Source: Daejeonella sp. (GTDB lineage Bacteria > Bacteroidota > Bacteroidia > Sphingobacteriales > Sphingobacteriaceae). From it: 62,347 nucleotides of DNA. Below the pieces are notes generated by a model, which made no database searches, was not told the DNA's origin, and saw only the letters and a list, made by a program, of their open reading frames with translations. The stretch is taken from contig NZ_JAUYSS010000015.1 in the NCBI RefSeq assembly GCF_030695525.1, positions 1 to 62,347 on the forward strand, read 5' to 3'. The first letter of the stretch is position 1. Each line of letters starts with the position of its first letter. The translations under genes and the position numbers were made by a program. Below are positions 24,833 to 34,575 of this stretch, one piece after another.

Positions 24833-25705
24833 ATGGAAACTTCAATACAAATGAACATATGGATCTTATTTATAATCTCTTCTTTACTTTTTATATTCTT
24901 CAGCGGAGTAAGAATAGTAAGGCCAACCCAAAGAGGCTTGATAGAACGGTTGGGAAGATACCGCAAATTTGCACAGCCGGGCTTTCACTGGATTATACCT
25001 CTGATTGACAGATTATTCCTGGTAAACATCACCGAACAGATGGTCGATGCAGAACCGCAGGAAATCATCACCAATGACAATCTGAATGCCAGCGTAGATG
25101 CTGTGGTATATTTTAAGGTAAAAGAGGAAGAAAAAAACGTAAAACTATCCCAATACTATGTAAACGATTACAAATCGCAGATTGTAAATCTTTCCCGTAC
25201 CACACTCAGAAACATTATAGGAACACTTACTTTAAAATCTGCCAATAGCGAAAGAAAAAAAATTAATATGGAGTTCCATAGGATACTTTCCGAAGAAACA
25301 AAAAACTGGGGCATTACCATTGCGCGTACAGAACTGGAACAAATAGACCCTCCTAAAGACGTACAGGAAACTATGAATAAGGTGGTAAAAGCAGAGAATG
25401 AAAAAATTGCAGCCGTTGATTTTGCCACAGCTGCCGAAACGGTTGCCGATGGGGTAAAACGGGGCAAAATAAAAGAAGCTGAAGGAATTAAACAATCAAA
25501 AATTTTGAATGCCGAAGGCGAAGCCGAAGCCATTAAACTGGTAAATGAAGCTGCTGATAAATATTTTACAGGCAATGCACAATTATTAAAAAAACTGGAA
25601 ACTGTTGAGGCATCTCTTAAATCCAATGCAAAAATTGTTGTGCCATCAGGAACAGAATTAGTGAATGTTATAGGTGAAATGGCTGGTGTGATGCCATTAA
25701 AATAA
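24833..25705 (+). CDS. SPFH/band-7 membrane scaffold protein, copy 2
   Basis: A 290-residue paralogue of the gene 21 bases upstream, of identical length and with most residues the same from residue 30 to the end. Differences concentrate in the membrane anchor (IWILFIISSLLFIFFSG) and scattered charged positions. The domain order is the same: anchor, SPFH domain, coiled coil, short hydrophobic tail GEMAGVMPLK. It also has its own strong Shine-Dalgarno (AAGGAGAT). The pair arose by tandem duplication and may form mixed oligomers. The site-2 protease gene further along the run is a possible functional partner. Confidence 0.9.
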   Translation: METSIQMNIWILFIISSLLFIFFSGVRIVRPTQRGLIERLGRYRKFAQPGFHWIIPLIDRLFLVNITEQMVDAEPQEIITNDNLNASVDAVVYFKVKEEEKNVKLSQYYVNDYKSQIVNLSRTTLRNIIGTLTLKSANSERKKINMEFHRILSEETKNWGITIARTELEQIDPPKDVQETMNKVVKAENEKIAAVDFATAAETVADGVKRGKIKEAEGIKQSKILNAEGEAEAIKLVNEAADKYFTGNAQLLKKLETVEASLKSNAKIVVPSGTELVNVIGEMAGVMPLK

Positions 25706-25755
25706 AATTTATTCGGGCATTTATACAGAAGTCTATGGTAGATATTAATTAATTT

Positions 25756-26511
25756 ATGGAAACACAATTTAAAAACAAAGTTGCCCTTGTAACAGGCGGC
25801 TCCTTTGGTATCGGAAGGGCTACTGCCATTGCCTATGCAAAAAAAGGGGCAAGGGTTGCCATTGCTGACTGGGTGGAGGACAATGAAACATTAAATGAAA
25901 TTAAAGCATCAGGAGGTGAAGCTATTTTTGTAAAATGTGATGTGTCACAATCTGATGATGTAAAGGCGATGGTTGACAAAACCATTTCCACTTTTGGGCG
26001 ATTGGATTATGCCTTCAACAATGCAGGTATTGAAGGGATATCGGCTTCAACACAAGATTGTACGGAAGAAAATTGGGACAAAACCATTGGAGTTAACATG
26101 AAAGGTGTCTGGCTCTGCATGAAATATGAGATTCCTGAGATACTCAAACAAGGAAAAGGTGTTATCATCAATTGCGCTTCTATTGCGGGATTGGTGGGTT
26201 TTCCTGGTTTGCCTGCTTACGTGGCATCCAAACACGGCATAATAGGATTAACTAAAACAACCGCATTGGAATGTGCTAAACTAGGGATCAGGGTAAATGC
26301 TGTCTGCCCCGGAGCAATAAAAACGCCAATGATTGACAGGCTCACCGGAAACAAAAAAGAAGCAGAGGAGCAGTTTGCAGGAATGGAGCCTATTGGACGA
26401 CTTGGTATACCTGATGAAGTTGCTAATGCAGTGATATGGCTTTCCTCTGATGAAGCATCCTTTGTAACAGGACATGCGATGGCAGTAGATGGAGGATGGG
26501 TAGCGCAATAG
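25756..26511 (+). CDS. Short-chain dehydrogenase/reductase (SDR)
   Basis: A 251-residue classical SDR. The cofactor motif TGGSFGIGRA is at about residues 14-23, NNAG at 88-91, the catalytic Ser in NCASIAGLVG, and YVASKHG supplies Tyr and Lys. The Asp in AIADWVED after beta-2 favours NAD(H) over NADP(H). The C-terminal end FVTGHAMAVDGGWVAQ is standard. It lies 50 bases after the second SPFH gene. The substrate is unknown; many SDRs of this shape are annotated as glucose dehydrogenase or 3-oxoacyl reductase without proof. Confidence 0.88.
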   Translation: METQFKNKVALVTGGSFGIGRATAIAYAKKGARVAIADWVEDNETLNEIKASGGEAIFVKCDVSQSDDVKAMVDKTISTFGRLDYAFNNAGIEGISASTQDCTEENWDKTIGVNMKGVWLCMKYEIPEILKQGKGVIINCASIAGLVGFPGLPAYVASKHGIIGLTKTTALECAKLGIRVNAVCPGAIKTPMIDRLTGNKKEAEEQFAGMEPIGRLGIPDEVANAVIWLSSDEASFVTGHAMAVDGGWVAQ

Positions 26512-26633
26512 TATCCTTAAATTATAAATTGAAAAGGAAATTATATCTTTAAATTAAACAGATAGAGCATTCTGGACAAATGACAACATTCTGAAAATGA
26601 ATTAAAACAATTATCAAAATAAAAAAATATATT

Positions 26634-27020
26634 ATGTTTTACGAAGAATTATATAATGAACTTGGCAAGTTATTTTACCACATTGCAGCAATCGATGGTC
26701 AAGTAAAACCTTCCGAAAAGGAATCGCTGCAGCAACTTATTCACAATAAATGGAAGCCATTAGAAGATTCTACTGATAGTTTTGGTACTGACCAGGCCAA
26801 CCTGATTGATTTTGCTTTTGATTATGAAGAAGCAGAAGGTAAAGAAGAGAACGGCATTGAATCATTTGAGAGTTTTTATCTTGAAAATAAAACCAAGTTC
26901 AACCCTGTTATTATCAATAATATTTTACAAACCTGTGAAGCCATTGCATCTGCTTACCATGGTAAAAATAAGACCGAACAGAAAGTGCTGGATAGGATAA
27001 AAAAAGTATTGAAAAACTAA
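26634..27020 (+). CDS. TerB-like domain protein
   Basis: A 128-residue all-helical, acidic protein. The first part, LGKLFYHIAAIDGQVKPSEKESLQQLI, has the TerB-type helix with the acidic D-G-x-V-x-x-x-E turn. The last helix has KTEQKVLDRIKKVL. The middle part (AFDYEEAEGKEENGIESFESF) is unusually acidic. TerB-like proteins are associated with tellurite or general stress responses and with membranes, but the role here is unknown. It belongs to the stress block by strand and position. Confidence 0.6.
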   Translation: MFYEELYNELGKLFYHIAAIDGQVKPSEKESLQQLIHNKWKPLEDSTDSFGTDQANLIDFAFDYEEAEGKEENGIESFESFYLENKTKFNPVIINNILQTCEAIASAYHGKNKTEQKVLDRIKKVLKN

Positions 27021-27093
27021 TTACCTTCCATGAAATGAATTACTTCACTTCATGCTATTCTTAAACGGAGTTTAAAAAACAATTTGTATCGTA

Positions 27094-28182
27094 ATGAAGA
27101 ATTCTCTCTTTATTGGTAAAATAGCAGGAATAAAAATATTTATACACTGGACTTTCCCCATCATCATCTTCTGGATTATCTTTTCTAATTTAAGAATGGG
27201 TTTAAATGCAGAGCAAATAACATGGTCTGTTGTATTTATTTTGGCCTTATTTGTATGCGTAACCTTGCATGAACTTGGTCATGCCCTTGCAGCAAAGCGG
27301 TACAATATAAAAACCCAGGACATTACACTGTTGCCCATTGGTGGACTGGCAAGGTTAGAAAAAATGCCGGAAAAACCGATGCAGGAATTAGTGGTTGCCC
27401 TCGCCGGGCCGGCTGTTAATTTTGTTATTGTGATTATCCTCTTTATTTTTTTACGATTAACAAAATTACCCACCGATTTTTCTGTCATAACTCATGTTTC
27501 AGCAGACAATTTTTTACTAAGTCTTGCAATAATCAATTTATGGCTGGCTGTATTTAATCTTATTCCCGCTTTTCCAATGGATGGTGGCAGGGTACTCAGG
27601 GCATTACTGTCATTACGCTTAAACAGGATATTAGCAACAAAAATTGCCGCAAACATTGGCCAGGCATTAGCTGTTGTTTTTGTATTTATCGGTTTTTTCA
27701 ACAATCCCTTCCTCCTTTTTATCGGAATATTTATTTTTTTTGGGGCTACGATAGAATACGAACAGGTGAAAACAGGGTCTATTTTGAAAGGCCATACCGT
27801 AGCAGAAATTACAATGACGGATATACCGGTATTAAAAAGAAAGGATACAGTTGGAATAGCTGTAGAAAGGTTATTGAACGGACAGGCTAAAAATTTCCTT
27901 GTGATGGATGAAGATACCCCTTATGGTACCTTAAGCAGGGAAGGAATTATCAAAGCATTGCAGAACCATTCAAAAGATGCTCTTGTAGAGGATGTTATTG
28001 AAAGAGACATTATAAGTATTGATGTCGCAAAGCCCATAGAGGATGCCTTTGTACTGATGCAGGGCAATAAGTACCCTTTGCTGGTAGTGTCAAAAAACAA
28101 TTTGCTTTATGGAGTAATTGACATGGAAAACATTCTTGAGTATATCATGATAAAAAATGCAGTAGCTGGTTCGCCTGTATAG
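27094..28182 (+). CDS. Site-2-type intramembrane metalloprotease (M50) with CBS domains
   Basis: A 362-residue polytopic membrane protein. The zinc motif HELGHALAAKR is near residue 60, and the second motif NLIPAFPMDGGRVLRALL is near residue 155 (its Asp is the third ligand). Four to six transmembrane segments cover residues 13-225. The C-terminal 130 residues form a CBS pair (VAEITMTDIPVLKRKDTVGIAVERLL and VEDVIERDIISIDVAKPIEDAFVLM) that probably senses an adenosyl ligand. This is the M50B (SpoIVFB-like) CBS-containing layout. Nearby SPFH scaffolds suggest a membrane quality-control or regulated-proteolysis role; the substrate is unknown. Confidence 0.88.
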   Translation: MKNSLFIGKIAGIKIFIHWTFPIIIFWIIFSNLRMGLNAEQITWSVVFILALFVCVTLHELGHALAAKRYNIKTQDITLLPIGGLARLEKMPEKPMQELVVALAGPAVNFVIVIILFIFLRLTKLPTDFSVITHVSADNFLLSLAIINLWLAVFNLIPAFPMDGGRVLRALLSLRLNRILATKIAANIGQALAVVFVFIGFFNNPFLLFIGIFIFFGATIEYEQVKTGSILKGHTVAEITMTDIPVLKRKDTVGIAVERLLNGQAKNFLVMDEDTPYGTLSREGIIKALQNHSKDALVEDVIERDIISIDVAKPIEDAFVLMQGNKYPLLVVSKNNLLYGVIDMENILEYIMIKNAVAGSPV

Positions 28183-28230
28183 CTATTTCAGGACGGAACA
28201 TTTTTACAGAAAATCAGAGTCTCAAAAACT

Positions 28231-31134
28231 TCAGATCTCAAACTCAATTTTAAATGATGTTCCTTTGTTAACTTCACTCTGGACTCTTATTTTTCCGCCT
28301 AGTTTCTCAACTTGTGTCTTTACCATAAATAAGCCCAAGCCTTTACCCTCTACATGAGAATGAAATCTTTTATATAATCCGAACACCTGCTCTCCCTTCT
28401 TCTCAAGGTCAATTCCTAAGCCGTTGTCTGAAAAGATCAACTCGAGCTTGTTGCCAGTAAGATGGCTTTCAATCTTAATTAAACAAGGAACCCCATTTTG
28501 GCGATATTTTATGCTATTACTAATCAGATTATAGAATATACTATACATATAGCTTTTAAGGCTCGAAAAGATATTGATTTCAGAAAAATCATATTTTATG
28601 TCTACACCATCCGAATCAATTAAATTTTTGATACTGATTTTTATATCTTCAACTAAACCAGAAAATTGGATTTGTTCATTATATTCAATTATTGCACCCC
28701 TTATCTGTAAAATCTGGTTAAGATCCTTTACTATGGTGTCAAGATTATGAACTGATTCAAGTAGTGCCCTATTCAATTCTCCATTCTCTGTTTTGGTTAA
28801 TCGAGGCTCATCCCAGAGACTTGCAAGGCCAAGAATATTGGCAACAGGCGCACGCAGATTATGAGAAATAATATATGTGAATTGTTCCAGGTCTTTATTT
28901 CTTGAAGTCAGATCGGCTGCCAGCTTGGTAAGTTTGAATTCTGCGGACTTAAGTTCGCTTATATCCTGATGTGAAAGTACAAGTAATGATTGATTACCCT
29001 CGAACTTCTTTACCCGCATACCAAACCATCTATTCTCCTGAGAAGAGTGGCAAGGATATTCCATGTAAAAAACTTTCCTTTTGTCTTCGAGTACATCATT
29101 TATACCCTTATAGGCTTCATCAGCATATCCAAGTCCGTGCTTTTGGGCTTTCCCACAAACCTCAAAATAATTACTTCCAATGCCTGTTTTCTGCAAGCTC
29201 TGCGCTCCATTGTCAAGGGCAAATGCATCCCATGACTCATTCACTGCAATGATATTCCCTGAAAAATCAATTACAGCAATATTTGAGGCCAGTGAATTAA
29301 GTACTCCCCTGCTAAATGCCTCACTGTCTTCCAACTGGCGTTCTGCCTCTTTCCTCTCAGTAACGTCTTGTAAAATTCCGGAGATAAATATAGGATTTCC
29401 GGATTCATCAAATTTGAACTTCCATTCATTATAACAATGTTTGATCGATCCGTCTTTTCTTATAATTCTGAAATAGAACGACATATTTTCATTTGTTTCA
29501 AAGCCTTTATTGAGAAGGTAATCACCATACTCCAAATCTTCCGGATGAACAAAAGCCTTAAAAGATTCCTCTCCGGGAGTAAGGTCCCCGGGACAAATAC
29601 CCAGGATCTTATATACCTCATCTGACCAGAAATGGACATTATGCTCTAAATCAATCTCCCAATTGCCCATAAGAGCAATTGCCTGAGCCTCCTTTAACCT
29701 CAATTCACTTGTTTCTATCCTTTTACGGGACAAAACCTGCTCTGTCACATCTACTGCAAAGAAGAAAATACCATCAATTTCTAAATTAGTATTTCTATGC
29801 GCCTGGTAACTAAAATTTAAATACTTTTCTGAGACGTTCCCATCTTCTTCAAGCCTGATCAGCATTTCGTTGGCCGAAAACGACTCACCTGTTTTGTAAA
29901 CAGAATCTAAAATATCTAAAAACCCCTGATCAACCACCTCTGGTAGTACCTCTTGTACAGTTTTTCCAATTATATCTGTTTTTTGGATCAATTCAAGATA
30001 TAAAGGGTTTGCAACTTCGTAGACATGATTCGCCCCCCTTAAAACTCCCATACTGACCGGTGACTGCAGAAATAAATCGTATAAATGCTTTTTCTGAGTC
30101 TCAATGTCTTTTTCAAGCTTCTTTATCTCACTGATATCCCTTGCAACCCCATAGCGTACCCGATCAATTGGATCCCAGCGTACTGACCAGGATATAGGGA
30201 CAATTGAACCATCTTTATGAATGTACCTGTTCTCGAAATTGGTTAAATTAATTCCGGCCATTACTATTTCTGCAGATTTTATAGTTTTTACCCGATCCTC
30301 TTCATAAACCATATCAAAAATTTTCTTCCCGACAAGTTCTTCCGGAGCGTAGCCCCAAACCCTTTTTGAGGCAGCACTCACCTTTACAAACCGGCCTTCA
30401 ACATCTACCGCACAAATCACATCCCGGGATGAGTCCATTAGCTTATTGGTATCATTCAGAGAGTCGCGCAAAGCATTTGAAGTATCGTATAGAATATGCG
30501 ATTGGGTTTCCAGTTCATTTTTTAATTGTACAGCTTTGCTGATCGTTCGCTGCAGACCATGAAATAGCCTTGGTATCAATGCCGAACACAAAAAACTTAA
30601 AAAGATCAGATTGGTAGAAACAGCTATCCATTCAGCAATATTATGGCTGCGATCATCTTCCACAGGCATGAGACCTAAGCCGATTAGCAAAGCTAAAAAG
30701 GCGCACAGAAAAGTATTCATCCAGGCAGACCAGAAAATATTGGTGGTAGAAAAAATAAGGATACTGAAAAGACTGGAAGTATAAAGATAAATAAGTCCGG
30801 GACCGTTTAAGTCCACATAATATAAAAATGCAAAACTGAAGATGTAAGCACAGGAAATGAATATTATCTTACGATTTATAAGACTGATTCCTGGCACAAA
30901 GCCAACTACAACAATGCCGCAAACAGCCAGAAGATCTACTACCCCAATAGCGTACCGATTAATTTTATAAATCCAGTAAAATCCGGGCAAGATGGCAATC
31001 AGACTTAAAGGAAGGAGGTAAATAATAGTTGTTGCGAACAACTTATTACGCCAAAACACTAAATCATGCTCTTTATCACCCGGATTCGTACAATTACGCT
31101 TCACCAAGCTAATATATCTTCCTGGAATATTCAT
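28231..31134 (-). CDS. Membrane hybrid-free sensor histidine kinase with four PAS domains
   Basis: A 967-residue sensor kinase. Five to six N-terminal membrane helices occupy about residues 30-190. Four PAS or PAC-type domains follow: about 225-345 (DVICAVDVEGRFVKVSAAS), 350-470 (LFLQSPVSMGVLRG), 480-605 (MGNWEIDLEHNVHFWSDEV) and 610-725. The HisKA dimerisation helix has the phospho-acceptor His in FTYIISHNLRAPVANILGL. The catalytic domain has NLISNSIKYRQ (N box), FSDNGLGIDL (G1) and EGKGLGLFMVK (G2). There is no receiver domain, so the partner is separate; the single-domain regulators at 31529 and 34576 are the nearest candidates. The signal is unknown. Confidence 0.9.
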   Translation of the reverse strand: MNIPGRYISLVKRNCTNPGDKEHDLVFWRNKLFATTIIYLLPLSLIAILPGFYWIYKINRYAIGVVDLLAVCGIVVVGFVPGISLINRKIIFISCAYIFSFAFLYYVDLNGPGLIYLYTSSLFSILIFSTTNIFWSAWMNTFLCAFLALLIGLGLMPVEDDRSHNIAEWIAVSTNLIFLSFLCSALIPRLFHGLQRTISKAVQLKNELETQSHILYDTSNALRDSLNDTNKLMDSSRDVICAVDVEGRFVKVSAASKRVWGYAPEELVGKKIFDMVYEEDRVKTIKSAEIVMAGINLTNFENRYIHKDGSIVPISWSVRWDPIDRVRYGVARDISEIKKLEKDIETQKKHLYDLFLQSPVSMGVLRGANHVYEVANPLYLELIQKTDIIGKTVQEVLPEVVDQGFLDILDSVYKTGESFSANEMLIRLEEDGNVSEKYLNFSYQAHRNTNLEIDGIFFFAVDVTEQVLSRKRIETSELRLKEAQAIALMGNWEIDLEHNVHFWSDEVYKILGICPGDLTPGEESFKAFVHPEDLEYGDYLLNKGFETNENMSFYFRIIRKDGSIKHCYNEWKFKFDESGNPIFISGILQDVTERKEAERQLEDSEAFSRGVLNSLASNIAVIDFSGNIIAVNESWDAFALDNGAQSLQKTGIGSNYFEVCGKAQKHGLGYADEAYKGINDVLEDKRKVFYMEYPCHSSQENRWFGMRVKKFEGNQSLLVLSHQDISELKSAEFKLTKLAADLTSRNKDLEQFTYIISHNLRAPVANILGLASLWDEPRLTKTENGELNRALLESVHNLDTIVKDLNQILQIRGAIIEYNEQIQFSGLVEDIKISIKNLIDSDGVDIKYDFSEINIFSSLKSYMYSIFYNLISNSIKYRQNGVPCLIKIESHLTGNKLELIFSDNGLGIDLEKKGEQVFGLYKRFHSHVEGKGLGLFMVKTQVEKLGGKIRVQSEVNKGTSFKIEFEI

Positions 31135-31528
31135 TTGCTGTTAGATTAAAATAGGACCTTTAAACCTATTATCTAATTTTTAGGTAGTTAGTAGAGAGTA
31201 TTCAAATAAACTGTTAAGCATATAAGCAACAACAAATAAGTTTAAACACTTTATACGGAACGTTTTTGTCAGGGTTATATTTTATTCACGATTACTTCGC
31301 CATTTAGAATTGACATTTTAAAAAACCTAAAGCAAACCTTTAAATTGCCTTAATATTTTAAATTCTTTACAGGCTGATTAATAAGCTTCAAAATCGGTAT
31401 TAAAATCCTGGTATTAGTTAGATAGCTAATGCTAAACTATTCCCATATTTGGAGATGCAAGATTTTAACGAAGATCAGGCACATTAATTTTTATTCTATG
31501 GATTTGAATAAAAAAACTAATTTATCTT
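31135..31528. other. Divergent intergenic region between kinase and regulator
   Basis: An AT-rich stretch of 394 bases. It probably holds the divergent promoters of the histidine kinase and the first response regulator. I see no gene, strong hairpin or repeat. Confidence 0.4.
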
Positions 31529-31891
31529 ATGAGGAAAAAAATGATGATTATTGAGCGGAATGATGATATTCTCAGTATTCTGACTCAAATTTTTGAAGAG
31601 GAAGGATACTTTGTCACTCCTTTTTCCTCAGACAAGGATATGCTTGAAAAAGTCATTTCTGATAAGCCCGATGTTATCCTTATTGATATTTTGGAGACTT
31701 CGGAAGAAAGTACAGGTTTATGTTGTGAAATCCGAACTGTAGAAGAAATTAAGGATATTCCAATCATTGCCCTTTCAACTCATGTCAAAGCTGAAAGAAT
31801 TCAGTCCATTTGTGCCGATAAACTTATTGGAAAGCCCATAGACCTGTATGAACTAATTGATGTAGTTGAGAGCCAAATGCCGCCTCAATAG
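31529..31891 (+). CDS. Single-domain response regulator, copy 1
   Basis: A 120-residue receiver domain with no output domain. The phospho-acceptor is Asp53 (VILIDILETSEES), the Ser/Thr switch is in IIALSTH (83-84) and the conserved Lys is Lys102 (KLIGKPIDL). The usual Asp-Asp acidic pair after beta-1 is Glu9-Arg10 here (MMIIERND), so one metal-ligand position is basic, which may alter phosphorylation kinetics. The helix/loop after the acceptor (TSEESTGLCCEIR) is unusual. A close paralogue lies at 34576. It probably receives phosphate from the kinase just upstream on the other strand. Confidence 0.85.
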   Translation: MRKKMMIIERNDDILSILTQIFEEEGYFVTPFSSDKDMLEKVISDKPDVILIDILETSEESTGLCCEIRTVEEIKDIPIIALSTHVKAERIQSICADKLIGKPIDLYELIDVVESQMPPQ

Positions 31892-31905
31892 AACTAATTC
31901 AAAGC

Positions 31906-32549
31906 TCAGCTTAAGGATTTAATTATGTGACTCGTATTTGCAAGTATCTTATTCTTAAGCAAATAATCAAAAACAAGAGAGGCAAGATATTGATATCCAT
32001 CACGATTGGGATGAACGCCATCACTTTCAGTCATTAAATTAGCTTTGCCATCGAAAGGTTTGGTCAGATCCAGAAATGAAACCTGCTCAGACCTCGCAAT
32101 TCTTTTAATTCTCTTACGCAATTCCCAAATCCTTGGTCGCCTGCCGCTAAGGTCTGCTATCCTTTCAGAACTCAATCCATCAGTTTGAATTACCATATCT
32201 AAAGGACTGCAAATAACAATTCTGCAATCGGGATTTATCTTTCTGATCAGGGAAATATAATCGGAATAGTCTTTTTCGAATTCATTGATATGTTCCCAGT
32301 TAAGCCGTGGGCTGCCGACAGTTTCATTAGTCCCGGCTTTAATGATCACGATATCGGGTCTAAAAATCTGCAAAGAATCTATGATTGGCCAAAGATTCGG
32401 CTTTCCGAATCTAAGCATGGTTGCCCCCAACACCAAAATTTTTAACTTCATAATTGAGGTATTCTCCCTGTTTCAACATGGACGATAACACTGCCGGATA
32501 GGATTCAGTTTTAGGCTGTTTGAGCCTCGCTCCTGCTGTAATGCTGTTT
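31906..32549 (-). pseudogene. Broken SGNH hydrolase, copy 1
   Basis: This is a near-copy of the intact SGNH hydrolase at 35078-35818, with two defects. First, near 32420 the intact gene's GIGGATILRF region reads GVGG and then shifts frame because two bases are missing, leaving separate frames (31906-32451 and the part upstream of about 32411). Second, sequence identity ends abruptly near 32549, inside the block-I segment NSITAG; the signal peptide and the residues before the catalytic Ser are replaced by unrelated sequence. The C-terminal catalytic block DGVHPNRDGY remains. The gene cannot make a normal enzyme. Confidence 0.8.
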
Positions 32550-32624
32550 TTAAAATCGGACAAATTTTGAATATCAGAACCAGACGCTAACTCTACAGTA
32601 TTGTCTGTTGCTCCTGCATTTTTA

Positions 32625-32846
32625 TCAATTATTATATTTAGACAGGTCAATCTTAAAATCTATTGTTTTTGCATCCTTATACTCCATGTTACAAGATGCA
32701 TTTAAGTCAAAACCCAAAAAAGAATTAATGAATAAAATTCGCCTTTGGGTTTTATATGTTTTTAGATTAACGATTTGATATCCCATTGCCGTTTCAGGCA
32801 TAGACAAAAGAACACTCATTAAGGAATCGAAAGACTCATAAATCAT
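32625..32846 (-). CDS. Small hypothetical protein or fragment next to the broken hydrolase
   Basis: A 73-residue frame (MIYESFDSLMSVLLSMPETA and on) runs toward the broken SGNH hydrolase and ends just before it in another frame. The sequence between (32550-32650, with TVELASGSDIQNLSDF) is also coding-like, in the frame that continues into the hydrolase fragment. It may be the remains of a second gene fused to the hydrolase by the rearrangement, or an intact small gene. No family is recognised. Confidence 0.35.
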   Translation of the reverse strand: MIYESFDSLMSVLLSMPETAMGYQIVNLKTYKTQRRILFINSFLGFDLNASCNMEYKDAKTIDFKIDLSKYNN

Positions 32847-33007
32847 GTATAAAGTCTATAAAATCCAGAGTTTATCCTTTCTGAGTTAGATATATAATAC
32901 CCTGATTAGTAATATTTTACAGATTGTAAAATTAACTCAAATATAGAGTATAAAATTTAGCTCCCAATACAAATAGTTTTCTAATTTTATAAATAAGAAT
33001 ATAACAA

Positions 33008-34330
33008 ATGAAAAGACACTCATTAATTTTTATTGCACTTTTAATATTGGGCAATAGTACTAGGGCTCAACAATCCCAGGCGGTACAATCAACAAAACCC
33101 TACAGCATTATCATCAAAGGAGGTCATGTAATTGACCCAAAAAATAATATCGATGAGATAATGGATATTGCGATAACCTCGCCTCAGGGAAATCAAACAT
33201 CCAGAACAAGCATGCCTGTAATAGAAGGTAAAATTGCTCTGGTAGCCAGGAATATTGATGCAAATCTGGGTTTAAAAGTAATTAATGCTAAAGGCATGTA
33301 TGTAACTCCGGGCCTTATTGACCTTCACGTGCATGTATTTTCCGGTACTAATTTAAAGCAGGATTACATGAATGGCCCAAGTTCAGTTTGGCCTGATGGC
33401 TTCACATTCCGCACTGGTGTTACAACAGTAGGCGATGCTGGCAGTTCGGGATGGCGCAGTTTTCCTGAATTCAAGAAGAATATTATTGACAGATCGCAAA
33501 CAAGGGTTCTTGTATTTCTGAATATTGTTGGTGATGGAATGGGGCAGTATCAGCAGAATGTTGATGATATGGATCCAAATAAGGCCGCAGAAGTTGCAAT
33601 AGCAAATAAAAAGGATGTTGTCGGTTTTAAATCTGCTCATTTTAGCGGTAATCCATTCATAGCTTTGGATAGTGCAGTAAAAGCTGGAAATATTGCTAAT
33701 ATGCCAGTGATGCTGGATTTAACTTATCCTTCCAGGCCGCCTGTCAGTTCCGTCGAAGATCTGTTTATGAAACATCTTCGTCCCGGAGATATTTTTACAC
33801 ATATGTATCGCCTGACATTTCCGTTTTTCTATAATAATGATAAAATTACACCTCTTGCAATTGCAGCACAAGAAAGAGGAATACTTTTCGATATAGGACA
33901 TGGAGGAAATGGTTTTACATTTGCCCGTGCAATACCATCGGTACAACAAGGATTTTTACCTTATTCGATAAGTACCGACCTGCATATTGCAAGTATGAAT
34001 GCCGGAATGAAGGACATGCCTAATATTATGTCCAAATTTTTAAATATGGGAATGCCCCTCAAAGATGTTATTTTAAGATCGACCTGGAATCCTGCTAAAG
34101 AAATTAAAAGAGAAGAACTTGGAAATCTGTCTGAAGGATCAGTTGCAGATATTGCAATATTTACCTTGAGAAAAGGGAAATTCGGATTTATTGACTCACA
34201 TAATTATCTGCTGAAAGGAACAAAAAAACTGGAAGCTGAATTAACTATTCGTTCCGGAAAAATAGTTTATGACCTGAATGGCCTCGCAGGGAGAACTGAC
34301 AAAGAAAGTACAGTGTTAACTATCAAGTGA
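33008..34330 (+). CDS. Exported amidohydrolase/deacetylase-family metallohydrolase
   Basis: A 440-residue amidohydrolase-superfamily enzyme with a signal peptide (MKRHSLIFIALLILGNSTRAQ). Metal-binding HxH is in PGLIDLHVHVFSG (about residue 105). Other metal sites are Lys in VGFKSAHFSG, His in FTHMYR, His in DIGHGGNGF and Asp in STDLHI. The order fits the carboxylated-Lys binuclear group of dihydroorotase/D-aminoacylase/EF0837-type deacetylases. N-terminal GGHVIDPKNNIDEIMDIAI is the usual beta-sandwich start. It would act in the periplasm on an amide or cyclic imide; the substrate is not known. It lies between the two copies of the duplicated regulator/hydrolase module. Confidence 0.85.
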   Translation: MKRHSLIFIALLILGNSTRAQQSQAVQSTKPYSIIIKGGHVIDPKNNIDEIMDIAITSPQGNQTSRTSMPVIEGKIALVARNIDANLGLKVINAKGMYVTPGLIDLHVHVFSGTNLKQDYMNGPSSVWPDGFTFRTGVTTVGDAGSSGWRSFPEFKKNIIDRSQTRVLVFLNIVGDGMGQYQQNVDDMDPNKAAEVAIANKKDVVGFKSAHFSGNPFIALDSAVKAGNIANMPVMLDLTYPSRPPVSSVEDLFMKHLRPGDIFTHMYRLTFPFFYNNDKITPLAIAAQERGILFDIGHGGNGFTFARAIPSVQQGFLPYSISTDLHIASMNAGMKDMPNIMSKFLNMGMPLKDVILRSTWNPAKEIKREELGNLSEGSVADIAIFTLRKGKFGFIDSHNYLLKGTKKLEAELTIRSGKIVYDLNGLAGRTDKESTVLTIK

Positions 34331-34575
34331 GGGAGAATGTTCTTTACTGATACAGGATTGAGTACATGAATTGATAATTATATAAATTCCTATCAATCAA
34401 TTTCTCAGCAAGAACCTTTGCCCCTTGCCATAACAACCACTGAGCGAATTGCATTTAAAGAAGCTCGCTCCCGATTAACTATAATATTTTAGAAAATCGG
34501 TTTGATTTATAAAGCTCATGTATAATTAATTTTATTTATTTTTTGCAAACTGAATAAATAATTTACTTTTATCAG

